Source of the DNA: Actinacidiphila rubida
GTDB taxonomy: Bacteria > Actinomycetota > Actinomycetes > Streptomycetales > Streptomycetaceae
Direction: 5' to 3'
Assembly: GCF_900110255.1 (NCBI RefSeq)
Contig: NZ_FODD01000012.1
Location: 1 to 64,000 of the forward strand
DNA: 64,000 bases
Part shown: positions 15,230-23,257 of the stretch, one piece after another
Layout: every line of letters begins with the position of its first letter
Numbering within the stretch: position 1 is the first letter of the stretch
Notes under the pieces: generated by a model
What the model saw: the letters and a program-made list of their open reading frames with translations, nothing else
Databases searched by the model: none
Told to the model about the DNA's origin: nothing
Position numbers and translations under genes: made by a program

Positions 15230-15558
15230 CGACCTCGCGCCGGTGCCGCATCGCGACGTTCCGCACCCGCCCCGATTTCTACATCATGTAGTACGCTCCC
15301 GTGAGGCCACGGCCCGCGACGGAGCCGTGTCGTGCGGTCCGCAGCTGCTCGCCGCCCCTCCCGGGCGTGGTTCCCGCGCCTGGCCGGTACCGTGGCCCAC
15401 GCTCGTGCGTACGGGTCGGACGGGCCGGACGGCGGCATTGCGTCCGCCCCACCCGAACCGCGGGGCGAACACGACGGGCCACGTGCTCGCTCTCGTCCCG
15501 CGGGCCCGCTCCGGTCGCGCCCCCACCGCGACCTGCCCCCACCGTCTCAGGAGTACTC
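15230..15558. other. Intergenic region with BlaI operator and desaturase promoter
   Basis: No gene seen. It holds the operator at 15279-15291, about 270 bp before the desaturase start, so a long leader or a second promoter is likely. Confidence 0.5.
15279..15291. promoter_or_regulatory. BlaI-type operator 1 (CTACATCATGTAG)
   Basis: Palindrome CTACA-TCA-TGTAG upstream of the desaturase-blaI pair. The BlaI/MecI/CopY family binds TACA...TGTA dyads, and a BlaI-like gene is 1.3 kb downstream. The identical 13-mer recurs at 18867. Confidence 0.8.
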
Positions 15559-16524
15559 ATGCCCCTCGGTTCGCCGTACCTCGCCCCCTCGGAGACCTGG
15601 AGCGACACCTCCCTGCTCCATGCGCTGGAGGAGGTCGTGGAGCGCGAACTCGACCGGCACCTGGGGGTGGCCAAGGAGTGGATGCCGCACGAGTACGTGC
15701 CCTGGAGCGACGGCCGCAACTTCGACGGCGTGCTCGGCGGCGAGGCGTGGGCCCCCGAGCAGTCCAAGGTCTCCGAGGTCGGCCGCGTCTCGCTGGTGGT
15801 GAACCTGCTCACCGAGGACAACCTGCCGAGCTACCACCACGAGATCGCCACCCTCTTCGGCCGGGACGGCGCGTGGGGCACCTGGGTGCACCGGTGGACG
15901 GCCGAGGAGGGCCGGCACGCGATCGTGATGCGGGACTACCTGCTGGCCAGTCGCGCGGTCGACCCGTGCGAGCTGGAGCGGTTCCGGATGCGGCACATGG
16001 CGGAGGGGTTCGAGCACGACCACCGGCACAGCGTGCTGCACTCGGTCGCGTACGTGGCGTTCCAGGAGCTGGCCACCCGGGTCTCGCACCGCAACACCGG
16101 CCGCGAGTCGGGTGATCCGGTGTGCGAGCGGATGCTGACCAGGATCGCCACCGACGAGAACCTGCACATGGTCTTCTACCGGAATCTGCTGGCCGCGGCG
16201 CTCGAACTGGCCCCGGATCCGGCGCTGGTGGCCATCCGCGACGTCGTGGTGGACTTCCGGATGCCGGGGCACGGGATGCCCGGTTTCGAGCGCGCCGCGG
16301 CCCGGATGGCCCTCGGCGGGATCTACAACCTGCGGGTGCACCACGACGACGTGCTGCTGCCGGTGCTGCGGCATCTCAAGGTGCTGGAGCTCGGCGGGCT
16401 CGGCCCCGACGGGTTGCGGGCGCAGGAGGAACTGGGCGTGTTCATGGGCGGTCTGAACGATCAGGCGGTGCGTTTCGACGAGCGGCGCGCCGCCCTGCTC
16501 GCCCGCCGCCGGGCCCGCGCCTGA
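15559..16524 (+). CDS. Acyl-ACP desaturase (ferritin-like di-iron, DesA1/DesA2 type)
   Basis: 321 residues. The di-iron ligands are visible: a glutamate in NLLTEDNLP, EEGRH (TAEEGRHAIVMRDY) and DENLH (ATDENLHMVFYRN), i.e. two ExxH motifs in the expected order. The family introduces a cis double bond into acyl chains held on acyl carrier protein, which makes membranes more fluid. CAGGAG precedes the ATG. The BlaI-type regulator gene follows 89 bp later on the same strand, and a BlaI operator lies upstream, so the pair is probably autoregulated. Confidence 0.92.
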   Translation: MPLGSPYLAPSETWSDTSLLHALEEVVERELDRHLGVAKEWMPHEYVPWSDGRNFDGVLGGEAWAPEQSKVSEVGRVSLVVNLLTEDNLPSYHHEIATLFGRDGAWGTWVHRWTAEEGRHAIVMRDYLLASRAVDPCELERFRMRHMAEGFEHDHRHSVLHSVAYVAFQELATRVSHRNTGRESGDPVCERMLTRIATDENLHMVFYRNLLAAALELAPDPALVAIRDVVVDFRMPGHGMPGFERAAARMALGGIYNLRVHHDDVLLPVLRHLKVLELGGLGPDGLRAQEELGVFMGGLNDQAVRFDERRAALLARRRARA

Positions 16525-16613
16525 CACGGGGCCCGGATCGCCGGGTTCCTCCCACCCGGAGGAGCTGGGCCGGACGGACGAGATCCCACTGGTGACCGAT
16601 CGGGAGGTGCCGG

Positions 16614-17003
16614 GTGACGGAAACGCAGGGCCGTGGGGAGGCCCGGCGGCGAGCACGCGGTGAGCTGGAGGGCGAGGTGCTGTCGGCCCTGTGGGCGGCG
16701 GGCGGGCCGGTGACGGCGGCCGTGGTCCAGGAGAGCGTGCCCGGCGCCGCGTACACGACGGTGCTGACGATCCTGACGCGGCTGTGCGACAAGGGCCTGG
16801 TGACCAGGCGCCGCGAGGGCCGCGGCCACGTGTACGCGCCCGTCGACGACCAGGCCGGGGTCGTGGCCGCGGGGATGCACTCGCTGCTGGACGAGGGCGG
16901 CGACCGCGCGGCGGTGCTGGCCCGGTTCGTGTCCGAGCTGTCCGACGAGGACGAGCAGCTGCTGGAGCAGGTGCTGCACGGCGAGCCGCCCGGCCGGGAG
17001 TGA
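16614..17003 (+). CDS. BlaI/MecI/CopY-family repressor without a BlaR1 partner
   Basis: 129 residues with the family winged helix: ELEGEVLSALWAAGGPVTAAVVQE, then AYTTVLTILTRLCDKGLVTRRREG, and a C-terminal dimerisation helix ending in EQLLEQVLHGE. In beta-lactam systems a BlaR1/M56 protease inactivates BlaI; no such gene is nearby, so the inducing step is unknown. Four CTACA-N3/4-TGTAG palindromes lie within 5 kb, all before membrane-lipid genes. The GTG follows GGGAGG. Its likely role is a local lipid or envelope-stress repressor. Confidence 0.9.
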   Translation: MTETQGRGEARRRARGELEGEVLSALWAAGGPVTAAVVQESVPGAAYTTVLTILTRLCDKGLVTRRREGRGHVYAPVDDQAGVVAAGMHSLLDEGGDRAAVLARFVSELSDEDEQLLEQVLHGEPPGRE

Positions 17004-17154
17004 CCGCGTTCCCCGACGTTCCCGTACTGAGGCCTGAGAAGCGGGCGGCCTGCGCCGGAAGCCGGTGGTGCGGGCCTTCGAGGTCGGTTCCGTGCGGGAA
17101 GGCCGGGCGCCCGGCCCGGGGGTGAGCCGGGCGCCCGGAGTGAGGAGGGCGCCG

Positions 17155-17889
17155 TCAGCCCGCGGTCCGGCGGGCGGTGACCGGCTCGGTGACCGGCTCG
17201 CCCATCGGCTCGGGGACCGGCACGGCCGTCCGCTCGGCGGCCGGCTGGGGCTGCGCGTCGGCGGCCGGCTCGGCCGTCAGCACGGGCCGTAGCGGGCCCC
17301 GGCCCAGCGCCGCCACGAGCGGGGTGGCCCAGCGGCGCAGCGCGAGACTGATCACGAAGGCCACGGGGAGGGCGAGGACCGCGGACCCGAGAACGTCGTG
17401 CGGGTAGTGCGCGCCGACGTAGACCCGGCTGAAGCCCTCGACGAGCGCGAACACCGCGGCGATCGCGCACAGCCGGCGGTTGAGCAGGAACAGTGCGGCC
17501 ACCGTCGCGGCGGCGACCGTGGCGTGCCCGCTGGGGAAGGCGTAGTCCGAGGGCGCGGGGCACGCGTCGACCAGGTAGGCGTGCGGCATCGAACGGCAGG
17601 GCCGCACCTCGCCGACGATCTTCTTGACCACTTCGGCGACCGCGAAGGCGGTCACCACGGCGACCGGTGCGGCGAGCGCGACGGTCATCGCCCGGGTGTC
17701 GCGGCGGCGCGCGGTCCACCAGCCCACGACCATGAGCACCGCGAAGACGCCCAGACCCAGATTGGTCCACACCTCCATGGGCGTGTTGAGCCACTTGGTG
17801 TCCCGGGCGAAGTCGGTGACGGAGGTGAACAGGGAGCCGTCGATCCCGGATCCGTCGAAGGCCAGCTGCGCGGTGGCGGCCGCGGTCAT
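17155..17889 (-). CDS. PAP2-superfamily membrane phosphatase
   Basis: 244 residues, about six membrane helices. The three-part phosphatase signature is complete: KKIVGEVRP, PSGHATVAA and SRVYVGAHYPHDVLG. Such enzymes dephosphorylate phosphatidic acid, undecaprenyl diphosphate or related lipids at the membrane face. The C-terminus is a low-complexity tail of Pro/Glu/Val (EPMGEPVTEPVTA) not needed for catalysis. Operator 2 lies about 145 bp upstream of its start, so it is a likely BlaI target. Substrate cannot be fixed. Confidence 0.9.
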   Translation of the reverse strand: MTAAATAQLAFDGSGIDGSLFTSVTDFARDTKWLNTPMEVWTNLGLGVFAVLMVVGWWTARRRDTRAMTVALAAPVAVVTAFAVAEVVKKIVGEVRPCRSMPHAYLVDACPAPSDYAFPSGHATVAAATVAALFLLNRRLCAIAAVFALVEGFSRVYVGAHYPHDVLGSAVLALPVAFVISLALRRWATPLVAALGRGPLRPVLTAEPAADAQPQPAAERTAVPVPEPMGEPVTEPVTARRTAG

Positions 17890-18033
17890 AGCGGGACGTC
17901 CTTCCGTAGGAGCACGACGTGTCAGGTGGGTCCGCCGCGTCGATGCCCGCCCGGATCCGTTGGTCCGCCTTCACGGTCGCGTGTCCTGTCGGTGCCATCC
18001 CGGTGACGTGAAGGTGACTACGGGAGAAACGTA

Positions 18034-18046
18034 CTACATGTTGTAG
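18034..18046. promoter_or_regulatory. BlaI-type operator 2 (CTACATGTTGTAG)
   Basis: CTACA-TGT-TGTAG, in the gap between dedA and the PAP2 gene and upstream of the latter. Confidence 0.75.
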
Positions 18047-18106
18047 GAGAGCAGTCCGGAGGGATCCCGTCGTCGCAGCGGCTCACCGGCTCCTGGCCGG
18101 CCCGGG

Positions 18107-18808
18107 CTACGACGAGGCGCCCGGCGCTGATTCCTCCGGACGCGGTGCGCGGTCCGCGGGGGCCGGCCGGCGTCCGGCCCGACGGCCGCGCATCCACTGC
18201 AGCGCGGCGGGCAGGAGCCCGACGGCGAGGACCGCGGCCACCGCGGGCACCAGGTAGGCCGATCCGTGCCGCCCGCTCTCCCCCAGGGCGTATCCGGCGA
18301 GCACCATCGACTGCGACCAGGCGAGTCCGGCCAGGATCTGCCACGCCGTGAACGTCGAGACGGGCATGCCCAGCAGTCCGGCCGCCGGGTGGACCAAGGT
18401 GCGCACGACCGGGACGAACCGCCCCAGGACCAGCGCCCGTCGTGGCCCGTAGCGCGCGAAGAGCGCCTCGGCCCGCGCCATGCGGGAGCCGGCCCTCCGG
18501 CCTGTCCCGCGGTGCCGCAGGGACACCCGCCCACGCCGCCCCAGCCAGAACCCGGTCTGCGCTCCCGCGATCGAGCCCGCACCCCCGCAGGCAAGGACCA
18601 GCGCCAACGGCAACCGGGCGGAAGGCGGCACGCCCGCGGAGCACGCCAGTCCCGCCGGCAGGAGCAGGGTGTCCCCAGGGAGGAACACGCCCAGGACGGG
18701 TATCCCCGCCTCGGCGAAGACCACGAACAGGACCGCCCAGGCACCGAATCTGCCCAGCATGGCCTGCGGATCCAGAGCGCCGGCCATGACCGCTGAGCCC
18801 GGTGCCAT
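18107..18808 (-). CDS. DedA-family membrane protein (SNARE-associated/VTT type)
   Basis: 233 residues. It shows the DedA landmarks EAGIPVLGVFLPGDTLLLPAG near the N-terminus and GRFVPVVRTLVHPAAGLLGMP in the middle, with four or five hydrophobic segments and a basic Pro/Arg-rich tail. DedA relatives are implicated in lipid scrambling and undecaprenyl phosphate recycling, which fits the neighbouring PAP2 genes. AGGGAGGGG precedes the ATG, and BlaI operator 3 lies about 60 bp upstream. Confidence 0.9.
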   Translation of the reverse strand: MAPGSAVMAGALDPQAMLGRFGAWAVLFVVFAEAGIPVLGVFLPGDTLLLPAGLACSAGVPPSARLPLALVLACGGAGSIAGAQTGFWLGRRGRVSLRHRGTGRRAGSRMARAEALFARYGPRRALVLGRFVPVVRTLVHPAAGLLGMPVSTFTAWQILAGLAWSQSMVLAGYALGESGRHGSAYLVPAVAAVLAVGLLPAALQWMRGRRAGRRPAPADRAPRPEESAPGASS

Positions 18809-18866
18809 CGACGATCCCCTCCCTGCGAGCGCTTCACCGACCCCCGGGCGCGCCCCTCCCTGTTTT

Positions 18867-18879
18867 CTACATCATGTAG
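18867..18879. promoter_or_regulatory. BlaI-type operator 3 (CTACATCATGTAG)
   Basis: Exactly the same 13-mer as operator 1, again preceded by TTT, 59 bp upstream of the DedA start codon. Confidence 0.8.
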
Positions 18880-19092
18880 GAGATCTCCGGGCGGCGTTGC
18901 CGTAGGGGAAGGACCCCTCCGTGGCGCGGCGGCCTTGCCCCCGCCCTCTCGGATGATGCCCGGCAGGGGCCACCAGATCGCTCGTGCGCAACTGGTGCGA
19001 TGTCCTTCCCCGGCCCGCGCGCCCCCGGACGCCGACCTGGCGCGCGACGGCGACGATCCGGCCTGCGTCACCAGCCGACCGGACGTGTGGCG

Positions 19093-19854
19093 CTACGCGC
19101 CCCCGCGGGGGCCGGAACTCTCCCCCGCACCTTCGCTCTTCACGTCGCCCGCCCGGCCTTCCCCGTCGGTCCCCGCCGCGTCACCCGACCCGGGGCCGAC
19201 GGGGCCGAGGGGGTCGACGCGGCCGAGGAGGGCGAAGCCGGCCGCCAGCCATCCTGCGGCCAGCAGCCAGGACCCGAGGACGTCGAGCGGCCAGTGCACC
19301 CCCAGGTAGACACGGCTGAGCCCGACCGCGACCGCGTAGAGGACGGCCGTCGCGCTCGTGATCGGCGTCCACGACGGACGGCGCCTGGCGACAGCCACGA
19401 CGAGCAGGCCGGCGCACACCGCAGACGTGAAGGAGTGGCCGGACGGGAACGAGAACCCCGCAGCCGATGTCGCCCACCGGGCGACGGGCGGCCGCGGGCG
19501 CCCGAAGCCGTGCATCAGGGCGTCGCGCAGCAGCTGGCCGCAGGCCAGCCACAGGACGGGCGCCAGAAGGAGCGCGACACGCGCACGGCGAGGCCGGGCG
19601 GCCGCTCGGCGGCGAGCCAGGACCAGGCCGGCGATCAGGGAGACGAGGTACGGCGCCACTCCCGTGCCGAGCACGGTGACGCCGATCGCGACGCGCCGTG
19701 CGCCGGGGGGCCGGTGGTGGGCGCTCCAGTCGATCGCCGCCCGTTCGAAGCCGAACGGCCCCCACCCGTGCGCGGCCAGGGCGACGGCCACCGCGGCGAA
19801 CGCCGCCAAGGCCGCCGCCACCACCGCGGGCCACCGACGCAGGATTGCACTCAT
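19093..19854 (-). CDS. PAP2-superfamily membrane phosphatase (second copy)
   Basis: 253 residues with signal-anchor-like start (RRWPAVVAAALAAF), several membrane helices and the phosphatase motifs: HGFGRPRPP, PSGHSFTSAV and SRVYLGVHWPLDVLGS. It is paralogous in fold to the gene at 17155 but clearly different in sequence. The C-terminus is a charged low-complexity tail. Start at 19854 is the first in-frame ATG of the coding-like stretch; its ribosome site (GCAGGTG) is weak. Operator 4 lies 26 bp upstream, so repression by BlaI would be direct. Confidence 0.9.
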   Translation of the reverse strand: MSAILRRWPAVVAAALAAFAAVAVALAAHGWGPFGFERAAIDWSAHHRPPGARRVAIGVTVLGTGVAPYLVSLIAGLVLARRRAAARPRRARVALLLAPVLWLACGQLLRDALMHGFGRPRPPVARWATSAAGFSFPSGHSFTSAVCAGLLVVAVARRRPSWTPITSATAVLYAVAVGLSRVYLGVHWPLDVLGSWLLAAGWLAAGFALLGRVDPLGPVGPGSGDAAGTDGEGRAGDVKSEGAGESSGPRGGA

Positions 19855-19880
19855 GCGGAAACACCTGCCCACGCTGCACC

Positions 19881-19898
19881 GTCTACACGACTGTAGAC
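19881..19898. promoter_or_regulatory. BlaI-type operator 4 (GTCTACACGACTGTAGAC)
   Basis: A perfect dyad of 7-bp arms with a 4-bp centre (CTACA-CGAC-TGTAG core). The spacer is one base longer than in operators 1-3, which could weaken binding. Confidence 0.7.
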
Positions 19899-20003
19899 CG
19901 CCGGAACTCTCCTCCTCCCTCACGGAGGAGAGTGCTCCCGGGGCGGGCCTGCCCTGCCGAAGGGACGTGCCGGACAGGCCCCCACGGCCCGGATGACACG
20001 GGA

Positions 20004-20630
20004 CTACGCCGGGTTCCCGGGCTGGAGCCGCGGGCCGTGCGCGAATGCGTAGGTGCAGAGCACGAGACGGTCGCCGACCCTTCGCGTGTCGACCGGACGC
20101 AGCGCCTTGCTGCCGCTGGTCCCGTCGAAGATCCGCAGGCCGGCTCCCACTACGACCGGGAACACCACCAGCCGCAGTTCGTCGGCCAGGTCCTGTTCGG
20201 TCAGCATGCGCACGAGCTGGTAGCTGCCGTAGACCAGGATGTCCCCGTCGACGTTCTCCTTCAGCTCCGAGATCTCCTTCACCACATCGCCGTTGACGAG
20301 AGTGGCATGGCTCCACCGAGGGTCGTCGAGCGTCGACGACACGACGTACTTGGGGATGCTCTTCACCCGGTCCGCCCACGCGCGGCTCACGCGGACGTCC
20401 GCGTCGTCGCCCGTCAGCATCCGGGACGCGAACCACTCACTGGTCCGTCCCCCCAGCAGCAGCGCCTCGGCACCCAGCACTTCCTCGGTCTCGCGGGCGG
20501 CCCACGCCGCGAGGTCCTCGCCCTCCACGAACTGGTGGAACCAGCCGCCCCGCTCGAAGCCCTCCTCGCCGTCCGGGTCCTGGACCACTCCGTCGAGCGT
20601 GGCGTTCGAGCTGATGATGATCTTTCCCAT
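20004..20630 (-). CDS. RibD C-terminal/dihydrofolate-reductase-like protein
   Basis: 208 residues of the RibD_C/DHFR-like fold: MGKIIISSNATLDGVVQ at the start, LLLGGRTSEWF, KYVVSSTLDDPRW, DILVYGSYQLVRML and VFPVVVGAGLRIF near the end. Relatives in Streptomyces are annotated as dihydrofolate reductase family proteins, NADPH-dependent reductases of unknown substrate. GAGGAGC precedes the ATG. It is divergent from an ECF sigma gene 203 bp away, suggesting control by that factor. Confidence 0.9.
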   Translation of the reverse strand: MGKIIISSNATLDGVVQDPDGEEGFERGGWFHQFVEGEDLAAWAARETEEVLGAEALLLGGRTSEWFASRMLTGDDADVRVSRAWADRVKSIPKYVVSSTLDDPRWSHATLVNGDVVKEISELKENVDGDILVYGSYQLVRMLTEQDLADELRLVVFPVVVGAGLRIFDGTSGSKALRPVDTRRVGDRLVLCTYAFAHGPRLQPGNPA

Positions 20631-20833
20631 GGTCCTGCTCCTCTGAGAGTCCTGCCCGCGGGCAGTCCGTGTCCGGGGCGCGCCCCGGAACGGGACCGCC
20701 TCCCATCGGGCAGACGCCGGCTCGGTCGCGAAATGGGCGCCCGGGCATCGCCCATTTCGCGGGCCGGGCGACGTCAGTACAGGTGGGGGAAGCGAACGCG
20801 CCCCGCGCGAGAGGAAGGGAAGAGCGAGGATCC

Positions 20834-21925
20834 ATGGCCACGGAGAGGGACACGACGGACCTGATCGCCCGGGCCCGGGCAGGCGACCAGAACGCGTTCC
20901 GCGACCTGGTCCAGGGCCACTCCCACGAGTTGGAGGTGCACTGCTACCGCATCCTGGGATCCCTGCAGGACGCCGAGGACGCACTTCAGGAGACCCTGCT
21001 GTCCGCCTGGCGTCACCTCGGCGAGTTCGGCCAGCAGTCCTCACTGCGGACATGGCTCTACAAGATCGCGACCAATCGGTGCCTGAGCATGGTGCGGGCC
21101 GACCGCCGACGTCCCAGGATCGCTCCCCCTCGGCCCGCGGCCACCCTGCCCGAGCCCAGCGGTGCCGGCGACGCCCCGCCCTGGCTGGAGCCCTACCCCG
21201 ACGTCCGGCTCGACCGCTTCGTCGACCAGCGCCCCGGGCCGGAGGCCCGCTACGAGAGCACCGAGGCCATCTCCCTGGCCTTCGTCACCGCCCTGCAGCT
21301 GCTGCCCCCACGCCAACGCGCCGCGCTCGTCCTCCGCGACGTCCTCGGCTACCACGCGGCGGAAGCCGCCGAGATGCTGGGCACCACCCGGGAAGCCGTG
21401 AACAGCGCCCTCAAACGCGCCCGCACCACCGTCGACAGCCACCTCGCCGTGTCCGGCGGCGGCGGCAACCACCGGCCCGCACGCCGCCCCGGCGACGCCT
21501 CCGAACACCGGCTCGTCGCCCGGCTCACCGACGCCCTGGAACGCGCCGACCTGGACGCATTGATCGAACTGCTCGCCACCGACGTGCGACTGTCCATGCC
21601 CCCGGCCACGCTGGAATACCGCGGCATCGCATCGGCCCGGCGCCTCTTCGCCGCCGTCGTCTTCCGCCCCGGCCGCGACTACCGCGTGGTCCCGACCCGC
21701 GCCAACGGCCAGCCGGCCTTCGGCGTGTACATGGCCGACCCCCACGCGCGTGTCCACCGCGCCTACACGCTGCTGGTCGTCACCACCGCCGGCGACCGCG
21801 TCACTTCCCTCTCCGGCTTCAGCGACACCACCGTCATGGCGCGCTTCGGACTGCCCCGGACCCTGCCGAAGCGGACCGGCGGACCCCTGGCACCGCTCCG
21901 CCGCCTGCCTGGCGGCGGAGGATGA
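20834..21925 (+). CDS. ECF sigma factor with C-terminal SnoaL domain (SigG-like)
   Basis: 363 residues. Sigma region 2 is seen in LVQGHSHELEVHCYRILGSLQDAEDALQETLLSAWRHL and region 4 in LQLLPPRQRAALVLRDVLGYHAAEAAEMLGTTREAVNSALKRAR. The linker holds PPWLEPYPDVRLD, and a SnoaL-like domain of about 120 residues follows (LIELLATDVRLSMPPATLEYRG...), the build of SigG-type ECF factors in which that domain modulates activity. No anti-sigma gene is near. GCGAGGA precedes the ATG. The stop codon lies in the loop of a terminator hairpin. Confidence 0.92.
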   Translation: MATERDTTDLIARARAGDQNAFRDLVQGHSHELEVHCYRILGSLQDAEDALQETLLSAWRHLGEFGQQSSLRTWLYKIATNRCLSMVRADRRRPRIAPPRPAATLPEPSGAGDAPPWLEPYPDVRLDRFVDQRPGPEARYESTEAISLAFVTALQLLPPRQRAALVLRDVLGYHAAEAAEMLGTTREAVNSALKRARTTVDSHLAVSGGGGNHRPARRPGDASEHRLVARLTDALERADLDALIELLATDVRLSMPPATLEYRGIASARRLFAAVVFRPGRDYRVVPTRANGQPAFGVYMADPHARVHRAYTLLVVTTAGDRVTSLSGFSDTTVMARFGLPRTLPKRTGGPLAPLRRLPGGGG

Positions 21926-21939
21926 CTCCGCCGCCAGGC
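21907..21939. terminator. Bidirectional terminator, 14-bp stem, 5-nt loop
   Basis: GCCTGGCGGCGGAG pairs perfectly with the complement at 21926-21939. The loop GATGA contains the TGA stop of the sigma gene. It separates two convergent genes; there is no U-run, as usual in Streptomyces. Confidence 0.8.
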
Positions 21940-21958
21940 TGCCGCTGCGGACCTGACG

Positions 21959-23227
21959 TCACCCCAGCAGGCCCAGGTCGACGGCGTCGGCCATCGCCTG
22001 CATCCCGTCGGCGTTCGGGTGCAGGTGGTCGCCGGAGTCGTAGCGCGGGTCGAGGGCGGTGGGGTCGGCCGGGTCGGCGACGGCCTTGTCGAAGTCGACG
22101 ACACCGTCGAAGGCCCCGCCGGTGCGGATCCAGGTGTTGACCGCCTGGCGGAGGCTCTCGGCCGTGTCGCTGTAGTAGCCGTTGCCGCGGTCCGGCAGGA
22201 GGGTGCCGCCGATGATGCGCACGCCAGCCGCGTGGGCTTGGCCGATCAGCTCCTGGTACCCGCCGATCAGGTCCTGCGCGGTGAGCGGGCCGCCGCCGGG
22301 GCGGGCGTTGTTGCCGATGTCGTTGATGCCTTCGAGCAGGATCACGTCCTTCACCCCGGGCTGGCCCAGTGCGTCGTGGGCGAACCGCTGGGTGGCGCTG
22401 ACCCCCTGCCAGATGTTGGGCACGTCGGTGAGGACACGGTTGCCGCCGATACCGGCGTCCACCACGCCCATCGGCCGGCTGCCGGCCAGTCTCCTGGCCA
22501 GGTCGTCGGGCCAGCGCCGGTACGCGCCGGCCGGGGTGTTGTAGCCGTCAGTGATGGAGTCGCCGAAGGCCACGACGGTGCCCCGGGCGTCGGGCGACAG
22601 GACGTCCAGTCCCGACAGGTAGTACCAGGAGGTGGTCGACGCGACGTAGTTCCCGTCGCCCGTGTCGGCGGTGTGGTCGCCGGCCGCGGACAGGTAGGTG
22701 GTGTCGAACGCGTCCGAGTGCCAGGTGGCCGAAGTCGTCGCGTCGGGAAGGTAGATGCTCACCAGGATGCTGCGGTCGGCGGTGACGGTCATGGGGACGG
22801 GATCGCTGACGGCCTCGGTCCCGGCGGCCAGTGTCAGGGAGGCGTGGTGGGCGAAGGTGACGGCGTGCCCGGTGCCGGGCACGGCCGTCGCCCGGTCCGC
22901 CTGCACGGCCACGCTCGTGGACCGGATGGTCAGCGGGGTGGTGCCCCGCAGGTTGGACAGGTGGATGCGCAGTCCGTGCCCGTTGACGCTGGAGTGGACC
23001 ACCATGCGGATGGTCCGGTCGACGAAGTCGGGCCCGCCGATGGTCATGCTCGGCGACCATGCCGCCAGCCGCTGCCCCGGGGCCGTGTGATCGGCCCCGG
23101 GAGAAGCGGGAGAGGCAGCGGGTGCGGCGGGGGCGGCAGGTGCCGCCGGGGCGGCACCGAGCAGGGTGGTGACGACGGCGGCCACCGCGGCCAGCACCGG
23201 CGCCGTCCGCTTCTTGACGAGGAACAT
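21959..23227 (-). CDS. Secreted SGNH/GDSL-family esterase
   Basis: 422 residues. A signal peptide (KKRTAPVLAAVAAVVTTLLG) is followed by an Ala/Pro linker. The SGNH blocks are complete: GDSITDGYN, GIGGNRVL, GINDIGNN and DSGDHLHPN with the catalytic Asp-His. The region between residues 60 and 210 is a beta-rich N-terminal domain (VNGHGLRIHLSNLRG) common in Streptomyces lipases of this type. It probably deacylates polysaccharides or lipids outside the cell. It follows the beta-helix gene after 30 bp on the same strand, so the two are likely co-transcribed. Confidence 0.92.
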   Translation of the reverse strand: MFLVKKRTAPVLAAVAAVVTTLLGAAPAAPAAPAAPAASPASPGADHTAPGQRLAAWSPSMTIGGPDFVDRTIRMVVHSSVNGHGLRIHLSNLRGTTPLTIRSTSVAVQADRATAVPGTGHAVTFAHHASLTLAAGTEAVSDPVPMTVTADRSILVSIYLPDATTSATWHSDAFDTTYLSAAGDHTADTGDGNYVASTTSWYYLSGLDVLSPDARGTVVAFGDSITDGYNTPAGAYRRWPDDLARRLAGSRPMGVVDAGIGGNRVLTDVPNIWQGVSATQRFAHDALGQPGVKDVILLEGINDIGNNARPGGGPLTAQDLIGGYQELIGQAHAAGVRIIGGTLLPDRGNGYYSDTAESLRQAVNTWIRTGGAFDGVVDFDKAVADPADPTALDPRYDSGDHLHPNADGMQAMADAVDLGLLG

Positions 23228-23257
23228 GTCTGCCTTCCTTCGGCCCGTGACGGCCGG

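Noticed and set aside
15559..19854. Beta-lactam resistance locus because of the BlaI-like gene
   Set aside because: No beta-lactamase, penicillin-binding protein or BlaR1 gene is present; targets are lipid genes.
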